Shown: positions 52,901-63,200 of the stretch, in pieces
Layout: every line of letters starts with the position of its first letter
Numbering within the stretch: the stretch's first letter is position 1
Assembly (NCBI GenBank): GCA_016286535.1
Contig: JAEESZ010000007.1
Location: 1-64,000, forward strand
Direction of reading: 5' to 3'
Source of the DNA: Treponema sp.
GTDB taxonomy: Bacteria; Spirochaetota; Spirochaetia; Treponematales; Treponemataceae
Length of the DNA stretch: 64,000 nucleotides
The notes under the pieces: generated by a model
What the model was told of the DNA's origin: nothing
Databases searched by the model: none
Seen by the model: only the letters and a program-made list of their open reading frames with translations
Position numbers and translations under genes: made by a program

Positions 52901-53644
52901 TTAACTCCTTGCCTTTTTAGCAGGTTCTACACCATCAGTCTTTTCAGCAGCCTGACGTGCAGGACGTCTTTGCTTCTTTACAAGCTGACCAGCATCTTCG
53001 TTGTGATCAACACCATAGTTCATTCCGTTGTAAACCCATACTTTAATACCGATTTTACCGTATGTAGTAAGAGCTTCGTAGAAACCATAGTCAATATCAG
53101 CACGAAGAGTGTGAAGTGGTACACGTCCTTCCTTATGTTCTTCTGTACGGCTCATATCTGCACCGCCAAGACGACCACTAAGACGAACCTTAATACCCTG
53201 AGCACCGGCACGCATTGCGTTGTTTACAGCCTGTTTCATAGCCTTACGGAATGAACCGCGGCCTACCAACTGACGACCAATGTTCTGAGCAATTAAATTA
53301 GCATTCAAATCAGCACGTTTGATTTCTTTAATCTTAATCTGTACTTTCTTTGTAAGCTGTTTCTGAATATCTGCACTAATCTTTTCGATTGATGCACCTT
53401 TTACACCAATAATAACACCAGGGCGAGCTGTATGAATTACGATTGTAACGCGCTGTGGATGGCGTACAATTTCAATTTCAGCTATTTCTGCATTTTTACA
53501 TTCTGGAAGTTCAGAAACTAATTTTCTGATTTTAATATCTTCCAAAACTAAATCTGCATATTCACGTGGATCAGCATACCAACGTGACTGCCATGTTTTG
53601 TTTACGCCTAAGCGTAAACCAATAGGATTTACTTTCTGTCCCAC
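52901..53644 (-). CDS. rpsC: 30S ribosomal protein uS3
   Basis: A 247-residue S3 forming part of the mRNA entry channel: [17 protein letters not shown] at the start, a KH domain ([16 protein letters not shown]) and a Lys/Arg-rich tail. The start is taken as GTG at 53644 because the family begins M-GQKVNP and GGGGGA lies 5 bases before it; an upstream frame would add ten unrelated residues and overlap rplV. Confidence 0.96.
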   Translation of the reverse strand: MGQKVNPIGLRLGVNKTWQSRWYADPREYADLVLEDIKIRKLVSELPECKNAEIAEIEIVRHPQRVTIVIHTARPGVIIGVKGASIEKISADIQKQLTKKVQIKIKEIKRADLNANLIAQNIGRQLVGRGSFRKAMKQAVNNAMRAGAQGIKVRLSGRLGGADMSRTEEHKEGRVPLHTLRADIDYGFYEALTTYGKIGIKVWVYNGMNYGVDHNEDAGQLVKKQRRPARQAAEKTDGVEPAKKARS

Positions 53645-53645
53645 T

Positions 53646-54002
53646 TTATTCCCCCGCCTTTTCGTCAACGACAACGGTAATATGGCACATACGTTTTAAG
53701 AGCTGATCAGCACGACCACGTGCACGGAACCATACTCTCTTGAGTCTTGGACCTTCATCAATTCTTATTTCTTTAACGTAAAGCATATCTTCATCTAACT
53801 TGCTATTCTGATTAAGTGCATTTGATGCAGCAGACTTTAAAGTTGCACTGATCAATTCAGCACCTTTCTGTGGCATATTTGCTAAAATTGCCATTGCTTC
53901 AGAATATGACTTCTGTTTAATTACATTAGCAACAGGACGAACCTTTGTTGGAGATGCAATAAGGAATTTTGTAGTGGCTACATAACCTTTCTTTTCAGCC
54001 AT
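53646..54002 (-). CDS. rplV: 50S ribosomal protein uL22
   Basis: A 118-residue L22 lining the exit tunnel: [17 protein letters not shown], and the C-terminal [20 protein letters not shown] where the tunnel loop lies. The start at 54002 follows AGGTGG; a three-codon longer frame is less likely. Confidence 0.96.
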   Translation of the reverse strand: MAEKKGYVATTKFLIASPTKVRPVANVIKQKSYSEAMAILANMPQKGAELISATLKSAASNALNQNSKLDEDMLYVKEIRIDEGPRLKRVWFRARGRADQLLKRMCHITVVVDEKAGE

Positions 54003-54017
54003 AATATCCACCTATAA

Positions 54018-54299
54018 TTAAGCCTTTGAGGCTGTTTTATCAGAACCACCATGGCCATGATATGTACGAGTTGGAGCGAATTCGCCGAGTTTGTGTCCGA
54101 CGAGGTTCTCTGTAATGTACACAGGAATCCATGATTTACCATTGTAAACAGAAATAGTATTTCCTACCATTTCTGGGATGATTGTTGAGCAGCGAGAATA
54201 TGTTTTAATCATTTTCTTGTCTGCTTCTTTATTCATTGCCTGAACCTTTTTGTAGAGTGATTTTTCTACGAAAGGTCCTTTTTTAACAGATCTTGACAT
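54018..54299 (-). CDS. rpsS: 30S ribosomal protein uS19
   Basis: A 93-residue S19 of the head: [15 protein letters not shown] at the start, [20 protein letters not shown] and [15 protein letters not shown]. Eleven bases after rplB. Confidence 0.98.
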   Translation of the reverse strand: MSRSVKKGPFVEKSLYKKVQAMNKEADKKMIKTYSRCSTIIPEMVGNTISVYNGKSWIPVYITENLVGHKLGEFAPTRTYHGHGGSDKTASKA

Positions 54300-54310
54300 G
54301 AATATCTCCT

Positions 54311-55135
54311 CTACTTCTTACGACGGCTAACAATAAATTTGCTAGTTGTCTTTCTCTTGTTACGAGTCTGGTAACCTTTACAAGGCTGTCCCCAAGGAGT
54401 AACAGGATTACGTCCTTTACCAGCACCTTCACCACCACCAAGTGGATGATCAACAGGGTTCATAGCCATACCACGAACAGTTGGGCGTACACCCATCCAT
54501 CTTCTGTGACCAGCTTTACCAAGTTTAACGTTCATGTGTTCTTCGTTACCAACAACACCGATTGTTGCGTAACAGCGACCATTGATCTTTCTCATTTCAC
54601 TTGAAGGAAGTCGAACGATAACATATTCACCTTCGCGACCTGCAATCATTGCACTAGCACCAGCAGAACGAACAAGCTGTCCACCCTGACCAAGTGTTAA
54701 TTCAATGTTATGAATTGTGAAACCAACTGGAATTGCATTTAGAGGAAGTGCATTTCCAACTGTAGGAGTTGCGTTTTCGCCAGACATAATTTTCTGTCCA
54801 ACCTGCAATCCTTTTGGAGCGATGATATAACGTTTATCACCGTCAGCATAATAAACTAAAGCGATGTTAGCACTTCTGTTAGGATCATATTCAATAGTTT
54901 TAACTGTTCCTGGAATTCCGTGCTTATCACGCTTAAAATCTATATCACGATAAAGTCTTTTGTGACCGCCACCCTGATGACGTACAGAAATACGACCACC
55001 AGCTCCGCGTCCTGCATTAGACTTTTTACCTGACACTAATGTTTTCTCGGGTCTATCAGTTGTCAGTTCATCACGCACCAGGTCAACACGACCACGTGTA
55101 CCAGGTGTCATTGGCTTAAATACTTTAAGAGCCAT
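54311..55135 (-). CDS. rplB: 50S ribosomal protein uL2
   Basis: A 274-residue L2, needed for subunit joining and peptidyl transfer. Present are [19 protein letters not shown], the SH3-like middle and the loop [17 protein letters not shown] with the essential His. Normal length. Confidence 0.98.
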   Translation of the reverse strand: MALKVFKPMTPGTRGRVDLVRDELTTDRPEKTLVSGKKSNAGRGAGGRISVRHQGGGHKRLYRDIDFKRDKHGIPGTVKTIEYDPNRSANIALVYYADGDKRYIIAPKGLQVGQKIMSGENATPTVGNALPLNAIPVGFTIHNIELTLGQGGQLVRSAGASAMIAGREGEYVIVRLPSSEMRKINGRCYATIGVVGNEEHMNVKLGKAGHRRWMGVRPTVRGMAMNPVDHPLGGGEGAGKGRNPVTPWGQPCKGYQTRNKRKTTSKFIVSRRKK

Positions 55136-55162
55136 TTCTATTCCCCTTAATTCCTACTTGGA

Positions 55163-55447
55163 TTAAACACCTTCAAAAGCAGAAATTGTTTCACCGTCAG
55201 CAAGACGAACAATTGCTTTTTTGTAAGATGCTGTACGTCCTGGTTTACCACGAAGACGTTTCATTTTTCCAAGCACATTCATTGTTGTGCAGCCTACTAC
55301 CTTTACTTTGAACAACTTAGCAACTGCTTCTTTAATCTGAGTTTTAGTTGCAGTTGGCTGAACAATGAATACATATTTATTCTGTTCACGTAAAGCACTT
55401 GCTTTTTCTGATACTACAGGTTCAATAAGGATATCTTCGTAATTCAT
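55163..55447 (-). CDS. rplW: 50S ribosomal protein uL23
   Basis: A 94-residue L23, docking site for trigger factor and SRP at the tunnel exit: EPVVSEKASALREQNKYVF and CTTMNVLGKMKRLRGKPG. It overlaps the rplD stop by one base. Confidence 0.96.
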   Translation of the reverse strand: MNYEDILIEPVVSEKASALREQNKYVFIVQPTATKTQIKEAVAKLFKVKVVGCTTMNVLGKMKRLRGKPGRTASYKKAIVRLADGETISAFEGV

Positions 55448-56085
55448 TATTTAGCCTCCTTGTCATCAGAATAGAACTTTGTAAGATTAGCAATTGCACT
55501 TTCAAGTACGATTACTTTTCTTCCGTAATATAAATCATGAGCTTCGAGACGATTATAAGTAAGGAATGTAAGATTCTTTACGTTTCTTGCAGCCTGCTTA
55601 ATTTTTGCGTCATCATCTTTCAAGATTAATACAGTTCTTTCATCTTTAGCAAAGTTATTAAGAATTGCTACTAAATCTTTTGTTTTACCGCTTTCAACAG
55701 TAAAATCTTCAACAACAGTAAGTCTGTCACCCTGAGCGTGTGAGCTTAAAATTGTCATCATAGCAAGTCTCTTTTCCTTTTTAGGAATTGAGTAAGAGAA
55801 ATCTCTTGGTTTTGGTCCAAAAATTGTACCACCGCCAACATTAATTGGAGATTTCTTATCACCACGACGAGCGTTACCAGTACCCTTCTGTTTGTAAGGT
55901 TTAGCATTACTACCGTGAACTTCTGAACGAGTTTTTGTACAAGCTGTACCAACACGTCTATTAGCTAATTCATTTGTAATTGCATAATAAATTACATCAT
56001 CATTTACTGGAAGACCGAATACTTTATCATCAAGAGTGATTGTACGCAGTTCTTTTCCAGAAGTTGAATATACTTTCTTTTCCAT
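55447..56085 (-). CDS. rplD: 50S ribosomal protein uL4
   Basis: A 212-residue L4; the extended tunnel loop is KQKGTGNARRGDKKSPINVG followed by GGGTIFGPKPRDFSY. In E. coli L4 represses its own operon; here the spacer before rplC is the only leader-like stretch close by. Confidence 0.97.
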   Translation of the reverse strand: MEKKVYSTSGKELRTITLDDKVFGLPVNDDVIYYAITNELANRRVGTACTKTRSEVHGSNAKPYKQKGTGNARRGDKKSPINVGGGTIFGPKPRDFSYSIPKKEKRLAMMTILSSHAQGDRLTVVEDFTVESGKTKDLVAILNNFAKDERTVLILKDDDAKIKQAARNVKNLTFLTYNRLEAHDLYYGRKVIVLESAIANLTKFYSDDKEAK

Positions 56086-56095
56086 ATTCTATCTC

Positions 56096-56716
56096 CTATT
56101 TCTTTACTGCGGACTTCACGATGAGAGTGCAATCCTTGTTTCCTGGAACTGCACCACGAACCATAACTACTTTGAGTTCTGGGTCAACCTTAACGATCTT
56201 CAAATTCTGTACAGTAATTTTTTTGAATCCCATATGTCCAGGTAATTTTACGTTCTTGAAACAATGTCCTGGTGTTGTACAGTTTCCTGTTCCACCTGGT
56301 TCACGATGGAATTTAGAACCATGAGTAGCACGTCCACCATGGAAACCCCATCTCTTCATTACACCCTGGAATCCTTTACCTTTTGATGTAGCTGTAACGT
56401 CTAAGAAACGTACTCCATCAAGAAGTTCAAGACCAACAACATCACCAACATTTACGTCTTTTTCAAAGTTTCTAAACTCTTTTAAGTGACGTTTTGGATT
56501 AACGTTTTCTGGGAATTGACCGGCATAAGCTTTGCTTGCTTTAGAAGCTTTAATATCATCTAAACCAAGAACAACTGCATCATAACCGCAATTTTCCTTT
56601 GTTTTTTTGGCAACAACAACATTAGGCTCGATCTGGATCACGGTTACTGGTGTCAGATTACCGCTTTCATCGAATATCTGTGTCATGCCAACTTTTTTAG
56701 CAATCAGACCTTTCAT
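56096..56716 (-). CDS. rplC: 50S ribosomal protein uL3
   Basis: A 206-residue L3: KGLIAKKVGMTQIFDESG at the start and KGFQGVMKRWGFHGGRATHG in the peptidyl-transferase-facing loop. AGGAG before the ATG. A 115-base gap separates it from rpsJ, unlike the other tight spacings. Confidence 0.98.
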   Translation of the reverse strand: MKGLIAKKVGMTQIFDESGNLTPVTVIQIEPNVVVAKKTKENCGYDAVVLGLDDIKASKASKAYAGQFPENVNPKRHLKEFRNFEKDVNVGDVVGLELLDGVRFLDVTATSKGKGFQGVMKRWGFHGGRATHGSKFHREPGGTGNCTTPGHCFKNVKLPGHMGFKKITVQNLKIVKVDPELKVVMVRGAVPGNKDCTLIVKSAVKK

Positions 56717-56831
56717 TCTGATATTCTCCTATGAGGAACTAATTACTGCAGAGCAATAATCATTCCTTATTAAATTTTTCAGGCCGCCATCCCAGATCCA
56801 AAGGGACCGTACCTCAAATTAACAGTATAAC
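56717..56831 (-). promoter_or_regulatory. 115-base rpsJ-rplC spacer with a TATACT box and possible hairpin
   Basis: The minus strand carries TATACT (56829-56824) just beyond the rpsJ stop, without a well spaced -35. A short UCCC/GGGA hairpin lies within GGUCCCUUUGGAUCUGGGAU. It could be an internal promoter or an autogenous control site. Evidence is thin. Confidence 0.3.
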
Positions 56832-57140
56832 CTACTGCTTAATTTCAACATCAACACCGGCAGGGAGTTCAAGTTTCATTAAAGAATCCATTACTTCTTG
56901 TGAAGGATTCATAATGTCAATAAGACGTTTGTGAGTACGCATTTCAAACTGCTCACGTGATTTTTTGTTTACGTGAGGAGAACGCAATACTGTAATCTTA
57001 TTGATTCTTGTAGGAAGAGGGATAGGTCCTGAAACCTTAGCTCCCGCTTTCTGAACAGTCTGCACGATGGCTTTTGCACTCTGATCGATCAACTCTACGT
57101 CAAATGCGCGAAGTCTGACACGAATCTTTCCATTAGCCAT
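56832..57140 (-). CDS. rpsJ: 30S ribosomal protein uS10
   Basis: A 102-residue S10, also a NusB partner in antitermination: [20 protein letters not shown] at the start, [21 protein letters not shown] in the loop. It opens the S10 cluster, following tuf by 72 bases. Confidence 0.98.
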   Translation of the reverse strand: MANGKIRVRLRAFDVELIDQSAKAIVQTVQKAGAKVSGPIPLPTRINKITVLRSPHVNKKSREQFEMRTHKRLIDIMNPSQEVMDSLMKLELPAGVDVEIKQ

Positions 57141-57160
57141 TTAATTTACTCCTATTCCAC

Positions 57161-57194
57161 AACAAAAGGGCTGATTTTCACCAACCCCTTTGTT
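57161..57194 (-). other. Intercistronic hairpin between tuf and rpsJ
   Basis: The minus-strand RNA has a 10-bp stem, AACAAAGGGG with CCCUUUUGUU (one G-U), and a 14-base loop. No U-run follows, so it is more likely a processing or stability element than a terminator. Confidence 0.55.
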
Positions 57195-57212
57195 TGAAAA
57201 AAATATTAAAAA

Positions 57213-58397
57213 CTATTCAATAATTTTTGTTACCTGACCAGAAGCGATTGTGTGACCGCCTTCACGGATAGCAAGTTTAAGACCTTCATCCATAGCAATT
57301 GGGTGAATAAGTGTACCGATAACTTTAGCGTTATCACCTGGTTTAACCATGTCTGTACCTGCTTCGAGATCAATAGTACCTGTAATATCTGTAGTTCTGA
57401 AGTAGAACTGTGGACGATATCCAGAGAAGAATGGTGAGTGACGTCCACCTTCTTCTTTTGAAAGAACGTAAAGCTGAGCTTCGAACTTTGTATGTGGAGT
57501 AATAGAAGCTGGCTTAGCCAAAACCTGTCCACGAACAACGTCTTTCTTTTCAACACCACGGAGAAGAATACCAACGTTATCACCAGCCATACCCTGATCA
57601 AGAGTCTTCTGGAACATTTCGATACCAGTTACTGTTGACTGAGCTGTTGGGCGGATACCTACGATTTCTACAGGGTCGTTCATGTTGATTACACCACGTT
57701 CGATTTTACCTGTAACTACAGTACCACGACCAGAGATTGTGAAGATGTCTTCAATTGGCATTAAGAATGGTTTCTGATCATCACGAACTGGATCATCGAA
57801 CCATGTATCCATAGCCTGGAGTAATTCTTCGATACAAGCTGTGTTTTCTGGAGTTGGGTCGTTTAATGCTTTGAAAGCTGAACCCTTAATAATTGGTGTG
57901 TCACCAGAGAATCCATATTCCTGGAGAGTATCTTTTACTTCTTCTACTACGAGTTCAAGAAGATCTGGATCATCAACCTGGTCAACTTTGTTTAAGAATA
58001 CGATGATCTTTGGTACACCTACCTGACGAGCGAGCAACAAGTGTTCACGTGTCTGTGGCATAACTGAATCTGGAGCAGATACAACGAGGATAGAACCATC
58101 CATCTGAGCAGCACCAGTAATCATGTTCTTAATGTAGTCAGCATGTCCTGGACAGTCGATATGAGCATAGTGTCTCTTGTCTGACTGATATTCCAAGTGA
58201 CGAGTATTGATTGTAATACCACGTTCCTTCTCTTCTGGAGCGTTATCAATTTCATCATACTTAAGAACTTTATCACCATATTTGTTTCCACAATATGTAG
58301 TGATAGCAGCAGAAAGTGTAGTTTTACCATGGTCTACGTGACCAATAGTACCAACGTTCATGTGAGGTTTGGTTCTTTCGAACTTCTCCTTTGCCAT
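57213..58397 (-). CDS. tuf: Elongation factor Tu
   Basis: A 394-residue GTPase that delivers aminoacyl-tRNA to the ribosome. G1 is GHVDHGKTT (about 19-27), switch I ends RGITINT, G3 is DCPGHADY, and G4 is NKVD; domains 2 and 3 follow at normal length. AAAGGAG lies before the ATG. It heads the S10 cluster, with fusA missing from its usual place upstream. Only one tuf is in the window. Confidence 0.98.
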   Translation of the reverse strand: MAKEKFERTKPHMNVGTIGHVDHGKTTLSAAITTYCGNKYGDKVLKYDEIDNAPEEKERGITINTRHLEYQSDKRHYAHIDCPGHADYIKNMITGAAQMDGSILVVSAPDSVMPQTREHLLLARQVGVPKIIVFLNKVDQVDDPDLLELVVEEVKDTLQEYGFSGDTPIIKGSAFKALNDPTPENTACIEELLQAMDTWFDDPVRDDQKPFLMPIEDIFTISGRGTVVTGKIERGVINMNDPVEIVGIRPTAQSTVTGIEMFQKTLDQGMAGDNVGILLRGVEKKDVVRGQVLAKPASITPHTKFEAQLYVLSKEEGGRHSPFFSGYRPQFYFRTTDITGTIDLEAGTDMVKPGDNAKVIGTLIHPIAMDEGLKLAIREGGHTIASGQVTKIIE

Positions 58398-58905
58398 GTT
58401 TTTCTCCTTTACCAGAATTTCTCATCTGGCATAACTTATTTTTATGTGTTGCACTTTAAGCCAGAATAAATAAATCCCTCCACGAAGGAATTTTTTATTC
58501 GCAGACACACTATTTGAAGATTAAAAATGAAGATTGTAATAGGAAGAAATGTGATTAGAATAATGCTTCATACTCTCGGAGCATTTCAACCCGTTACCAC
58601 CAACATTATCACTTCTTGACAACTGGTTTGGTATTTTCGAGTTTGTTGCTGTAAGCAACCCGTCAGATACCCAAAATCAGCTGTCTTTATAACTAACACC
58701 AACGGTGTAATTAACCAATACAAGGGCCGTATATTCCTGAAATTCCCAAAAAGAGAATAACTTTACGGATATACCAGATTAAATCTGCCTGACTCTCAAA
58801 GAACCCATTTACTGCTTAATAATAAAAAACAGTCAAGTTCAACCAATATACAATTTATAAAAAATAAATTCAATAGCTCAAAGCCAAATTTCCAGGGTTT
58901 TTATA
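58398..58905 (-). promoter_or_regulatory. 508-base leader region upstream of tuf: candidate promoter and hairpins, no gene
   Basis: No credible reading frame is present on either strand. The minus strand has TTGAAT (58873-58868), a 17-base spacer and TATATT (58850-58845), which would give a leader of about 440 bases. Structures that could form include GUUGCU/AGCAAC (in 58642-58659), CACC/GGUG (58696-58707) and a 10-bp stem with G-U pairs (58493-58484 with 58481-58472) close to the gene. I cannot match this to a known leader family. Confidence 0.4.
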
Positions 58906-59103
58906 CTAGTCCTGTGTAGTTATTACCGCAAATGGCCTGACTCTGAAGCTTCCGCCAGAGCCATCGGCATCAAGATAATACCAATAATCAAAAGTATAAC
59001 CAGTTTTTTCGGGATTAATTAAAGGATCTATAATCTCACCATTCTGACACGAGCACAGTAATCCTGTAAGGAGTGCGCTTAAAATAAACTTGTAAACTTT
59101 CAT
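58906..59103 (-). CDS. Small putative lipoprotein
   Basis: A 65-residue frame with a lipoprotein-like N-terminus: MKVYKFILSALLTGLLCSC, Cys19 as possible anchor, then a 46-residue mature chain (PLINPEKTGYTFDYWYYLDA and onward). The ribosome site is weak. It stands alone between the rpsG terminator and tuf, where fusA is expected in many bacteria. The signal-like N-terminus argues that it is real, but its small size keeps doubt. Confidence 0.5.
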   Translation of the reverse strand: MKVYKFILSALLTGLLCSCQNGEIIDPLINPEKTGYTFDYWYYLDADGSGGSFRVRPFAVITTQD

Positions 59104-59176
59104 CTTCTTATCTTTTTTTATTTATCTTTTTTTTATAAAAAATAACAATTTTTTATTACAGTTTTTATACTAATGC

Positions 59177-59226
59177 AAAAAAAAACCGAAGGCAAGATTT
59201 AAGTATCCTGGGCTTCGGTTTTTTTT
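59177..59226 (-). terminator. Terminator after rpsG
   Basis: On the minus strand CCGAAG (59218-59213) and CTTCGG (59191-59186) form the core of a hairpin extended by A/T runs and followed by nine T. It ends the rpoC-rpsL-rpsG transcript and separates it from tuf. Confidence 0.85.
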
Positions 59227-59240
59227 AAGCGGCTAATAAA

Positions 59241-59711
59241 TTACCATTTGTAGTGAGCAAATGCTTTGTTAGCTTCTGCCATTTTATGTACATCTTCGCG
59301 TTTTTTGTATGCTGTACCTGTATTATTGTAAGCATCAAGAAGTTCTGCTGAAAGTGTATCTGCCATTCCATGGCCTGAACGATTGCGGGCAGCTTCGATA
59401 ATCCAGCGCATAGCTAAAGCTTCTTTACGTTCTGCACGAATCTCCATTGGAACCTGGTATGTAGCACCACCAACACGGCGAGATTTAACTTCAACCTGTG
59501 GTTTTACATTTTCAATAGCCTTTAAGAAAACTTCAAGAGGATCTTTGTCAGTTTTAGCTTTGAGGTTATCCATAGCTGCATAGATGATTTTCTGACAAGT
59601 TTCTTTCTTTCCGTCTAACATCATACGGCAAACAAATTTTGTTACAACTTTAGAGTTGTATTTTGAGTCCGGCATTAATGGACGTTCAATAGATTTCTTA
59701 TGTCTTCCCAT
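59241..59711 (-). CDS. rpsG: 30S ribosomal protein uS7
   Basis: A 156-residue S7 that initiates 30S head assembly: [20 protein letters not shown] at the start, [19 protein letters not shown] in the 16S-binding loop. GGAGG before the ATG; 12 bases after rpsL. Confidence 0.98.
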   Translation of the reverse strand: MGRHKKSIERPLMPDSKYNSKVVTKFVCRMMLDGKKETCQKIIYAAMDNLKAKTDKDPLEVFLKAIENVKPQVEVKSRRVGGATYQVPMEIRAERKEALAMRWIIEAARNRSGHGMADTLSAELLDAYNNTGTAYKKREDVHKMAEANKAFAHYKW

Positions 59712-59723
59712 TTTAATCCTCCA

Positions 59724-60098
59724 TTAAGCCTTTGGTCTCTTAGCACCGTATTTAGAACGACCGCGTTTACGATCTTCTACACCAAGAGTATCTTTTGTTC
59801 CACGAATAATGTGATAGCGTACACCAGGAAGATCCTTTACACGTCCACCACGAACTAAAACTACTGAGTGTTCCTGCAAGTTGTGTCCAATACCTGGGAT
59901 GTATGCAGTAACTTCAATACCATTTGACAAACGAACACGAGCAATCTTTCTCAATGCTGAGTTTGGTTTCTTAGGTGTCATAGTCATAACACGGGTACAA
60001 ACACCACGTTTCTGAGGACAAGAATCAAGTGCGGGAGCCTTGGTTCTGTTAGCTGCAGATTTACGACCCTGACGAATTAATTGATTTATTGTAGGCAT
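59724..60098 (-). CDS. rpsL: 30S ribosomal protein uS12
   Basis: A 124-residue S12 at the decoding centre: [20 protein letters not shown], the [11 protein letters not shown] loop with Lys43, and [13 protein letters not shown]. The residues linked to streptomycin resistance look wild type. GGAG precedes the ATG after three hairpins. Confidence 0.98.
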   Translation of the reverse strand: MPTINQLIRQGRKSAANRTKAPALDSCPQKRGVCTRVMTMTPKKPNSALRKIARVRLSNGIEVTAYIPGIGHNLQEHSVVLVRGGRVKDLPGVRYHIIRGTKDTLGVEDRKRGRSKYGAKRPKA

Positions 60099-60117
60099 CG
60101 CCTATACTCCTATTTAT

Positions 60118-60215
60118 TTCCGGTCAGCACCCCGGAAGAATTTCTAATCAAAAACCTGAAAATATTACAGGTTTACAATGATACTGAATTCAAAAAATGA
60201 ATTCAATACCATTGT
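60118..60215 (-). other. Three consecutive hairpins in the rpoC-rpsL spacer
   Basis: In transcription order: A (60215-60175) has 17-base arms with two G-U pairs around an A/U loop and begins with ACAAUG; B (60174-60152) is AAACCUG/CAGGUUU followed by a short U-run, so terminator-like; C (60137-60118) is UUCCGG/CCGGAA with an 8-base loop. They fill almost the whole 125-base gap and suggest processing, attenuation or partial termination between rpoC and rpsL. Confidence 0.7.
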
Positions 60216-60223
60216 TCTAAAAA

Positions 60224-63200
60224 CTAGTCGTTTTCTTCAGTTTCAAAGTTTGGAACTTCGTTCTGAGATTCCATTTCTTCTTCAAGACGGCGGCGTTCAA
60301 GAATTTCGTTCATCTGAACATCAAGATCTTTATCGCTATCGTCAAAAAGTTTTACATCTTTGTAGTTCTTAATACCAGTTCCGGCAGGAATCATATGACC
60401 GATTGCAACGTTCTCTTTAATTCCGTGTAATCCGTCGGTTGCACCTGCAATTGCTGCGTTTGTAAGAACGCGGGTTGTTTCCTGGAAGGAAGCTGCAGAA
60501 ATGAATGAATCAACACCAAGAGAAGCTTTTGTAATACCCTGGAACATTGGCTTACCAATAGCTGGCTGACCACCTTCAGCGATTACACGCATATTCTCTT
60601 CATGGAACTTGTATTTATCAACCTGCTGACCAAAAATAAACTTAGTATTTCCAACAGCAAGGATTTCAACTTTTCTTAACATCTGACGTACGATGATACC
60701 AATATGTTTATCATTGATATCTACACCCTGAGCACGGTAAACGCCCTGGATTTCGTCCATCAAATAATTCTGAAGTGCGTTTTCACCTAAAATTGCAAGA
60801 ATATCCTGTGGGTTTGGAGAACCTGCACAAAGCTGTTCACCAGCTTCTACGTGGTCACCATCACGAACAATCATACGTTTTGTCATTGGTACTAAGTGTT
60901 CATAAACTTTACCAAATTCATCTTCGATTGTTACAATACGTTTACCCTTAGTAATTCCCTTGAATTTAACAAGACCAGAAATCTGTGCAAGTACACAAGG
61001 ATTCTTTGGTTTGCGGGCTTCGAACAATTCAGATACACGAGGAAGACCACCAGTAATATCGTTTGTCTTAACAGCTTCTTTAGGTAACTTAGCAAGTGTT
61101 GTACCAGCTTCTACTGGAGCTTTATCTTCAACGAGGAGTAAAGCGCCGGCAGGGAGGTAATATGTTCCCATTTCGTTACCAGCTTCATCTGTAATTAAGA
61201 TACGTGGCTGTTTTACATCAAGGTGTAAGTCTGTTACATAGCGTTCTGTTGAACCTGTCTGTAAGTCAACTTTTTCTTCCAGTGTAGAACCAACAATTAC
61301 ATCTTCAAAGTGGATATAACCAGTGCTTTCTGCAATGATTGGTTCTGAGTATGGATCGTATTCACCAATTGGTTCAGCTTTCTTAACCTTATCACCGGCT
61401 TTTGCATAAATTGTAGAACCGTTTACGATTTCAATTTTCTGCTCTTTACTTACAAGGTAGATAACATTGTCTTTAAGAACAACTTTACCGGTTACCTGTG
61501 CAAGAACATCTTTACCTTTGTGATTAAGGATTGGAGTTCCACGCATTACGCTTGTTTCATCATCAACAAGAACTTTATCTCCTGAATCAATCTTAACTTC
61601 GTCAAGAATGCGGATTACGTTCATGAAACCTTTACGTGTAAAGAGCCAGTCGCCCTTCTTAGTTTCTACGTGAGTTCCTTCAATAGACTTGATGAAAGCA
61701 TTGAACTTAAGAACAATCTTGTTATCATCTGTTGACATTTCGGCAGCACCACCAGAGTGGAAGGTACGAAGTGTTAACTGTGTACCTGGCTGACCGATTG
61801 ACTGAGCAGCAATAATACCAACTGCTTCACCAATTTCTACAATCTTGTTTCTTGCAAGGTTTTTACCGTAACATTTTACACAAATACCATGCTTTGCTTC
61901 GCAGGTAAGTACTGTACGGAGTTTTACCTTTTCTACGCCGGCAGCATCAATTTTTGCAGCCATTGCTTCATCAATATATTCATTTACATCGCAGAGAAGT
62001 TCACCTGTAATTGGATGTACAACTCTTTCAATTGTATAGTGACCTACGATACGATCCTTTAATGGAACTTTAATATCATCACCATCTTTGATTGCTGAGT
62101 AATCAATACCGTTGATAGTAGAACAGTCTTCTTCATTTACAACAACATCCTGAGCAACATCAACAAGACGACGTGTCATGTAACCGGCATCGGCAGTCTT
62201 AAGAGCTGTATCTGAAAGACCCTTACGGGCAGCGTTTGTTGAAATAAAGTATTCAATAACCGAAAGACCTTCCTTAAAGTTTGCTTTAATAGGAAGTTCA
62301 ATAATATCTCCGTTAGGCTTAGTCATCAAACCACGCATAGCGGCAAGCTGAGAAATCTGACCACGAGAACCACGGGCACCAGATTTAGCCATCATGTAGA
62401 TAGTATTAAAGCCGTCTTTATCTTTTTCAAGATTACTCATCATAAGGTTTGTAAGGTTATCGTTGGTACGAGCCCAAACTGCACAGTTACGGTTGTAACG
62501 CTCTTCTGCAGTAATAACACCCTTTGCATAGTTTTCGATGTTTGCTTCTACTTCTTTGTTTGCCTTTTCTACCATTTCCTTCTTTTCTTCAGGAACGAGA
62601 ATATCGTCAATACAAAGTGTTGCACCATAGAATGTAGCGTTCTTATAACCAACATCCTTGATTGCATCATGCATCTGGATTGTTACCCATGAACCTTTGT
62701 TATGATATACGTATTCGATCATCTTCTTTAAAGATTTATCGAACATCTGGCGGTTTACAAATTCAATACCGTCTGGCATTGCTTCGTTGAAAGCAAGACG
62801 ACCTGCTGAAGTTTCAATAAGATCTCCAGCCTTGAAGTCCTGAGTTCCCTGAAGGAATCCTTCGTCACCCTTTGTTTTAAGAGCTTTAGAATCGAAAGAA
62901 TCTTTAGGAGCAGGAACTTTAATTAAAGCCTGCCATTCAATATTTCCACTTTCTGCTGCCATACGAACTTCGTCTGGTGTAGAGAAACGTTTTCCGGTTC
63001 CCTTTGCATTAGGTTTAATAGCAGTCATGTAATAAATACCAAGAACCATGTCCTGAGAAGGTGCAACGATTGTGTTACCGTTAGCAGGGTCAAGAAGGTT
63101 TCTTGCAGAAAGCATTAATGTCCAGCATTCCATCTGTGCAGCCTGTGTAAGAGGAACGTGAATAGCCATCTGGTCACCATCGAAGTCGGCGTTGAAAGCT

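Noticed and set aside
57161..57194. Rho-independent terminator between tuf and rpsJ
   Set aside because: A good stem but no U-run follows on the transcript strand, and the genes read on as one cluster.
58501..58905. Short frames of 9-16 codons in the tuf leader
   Set aside because: No ribosome site and random-like sequence; not credible as leader peptides without comparative data.
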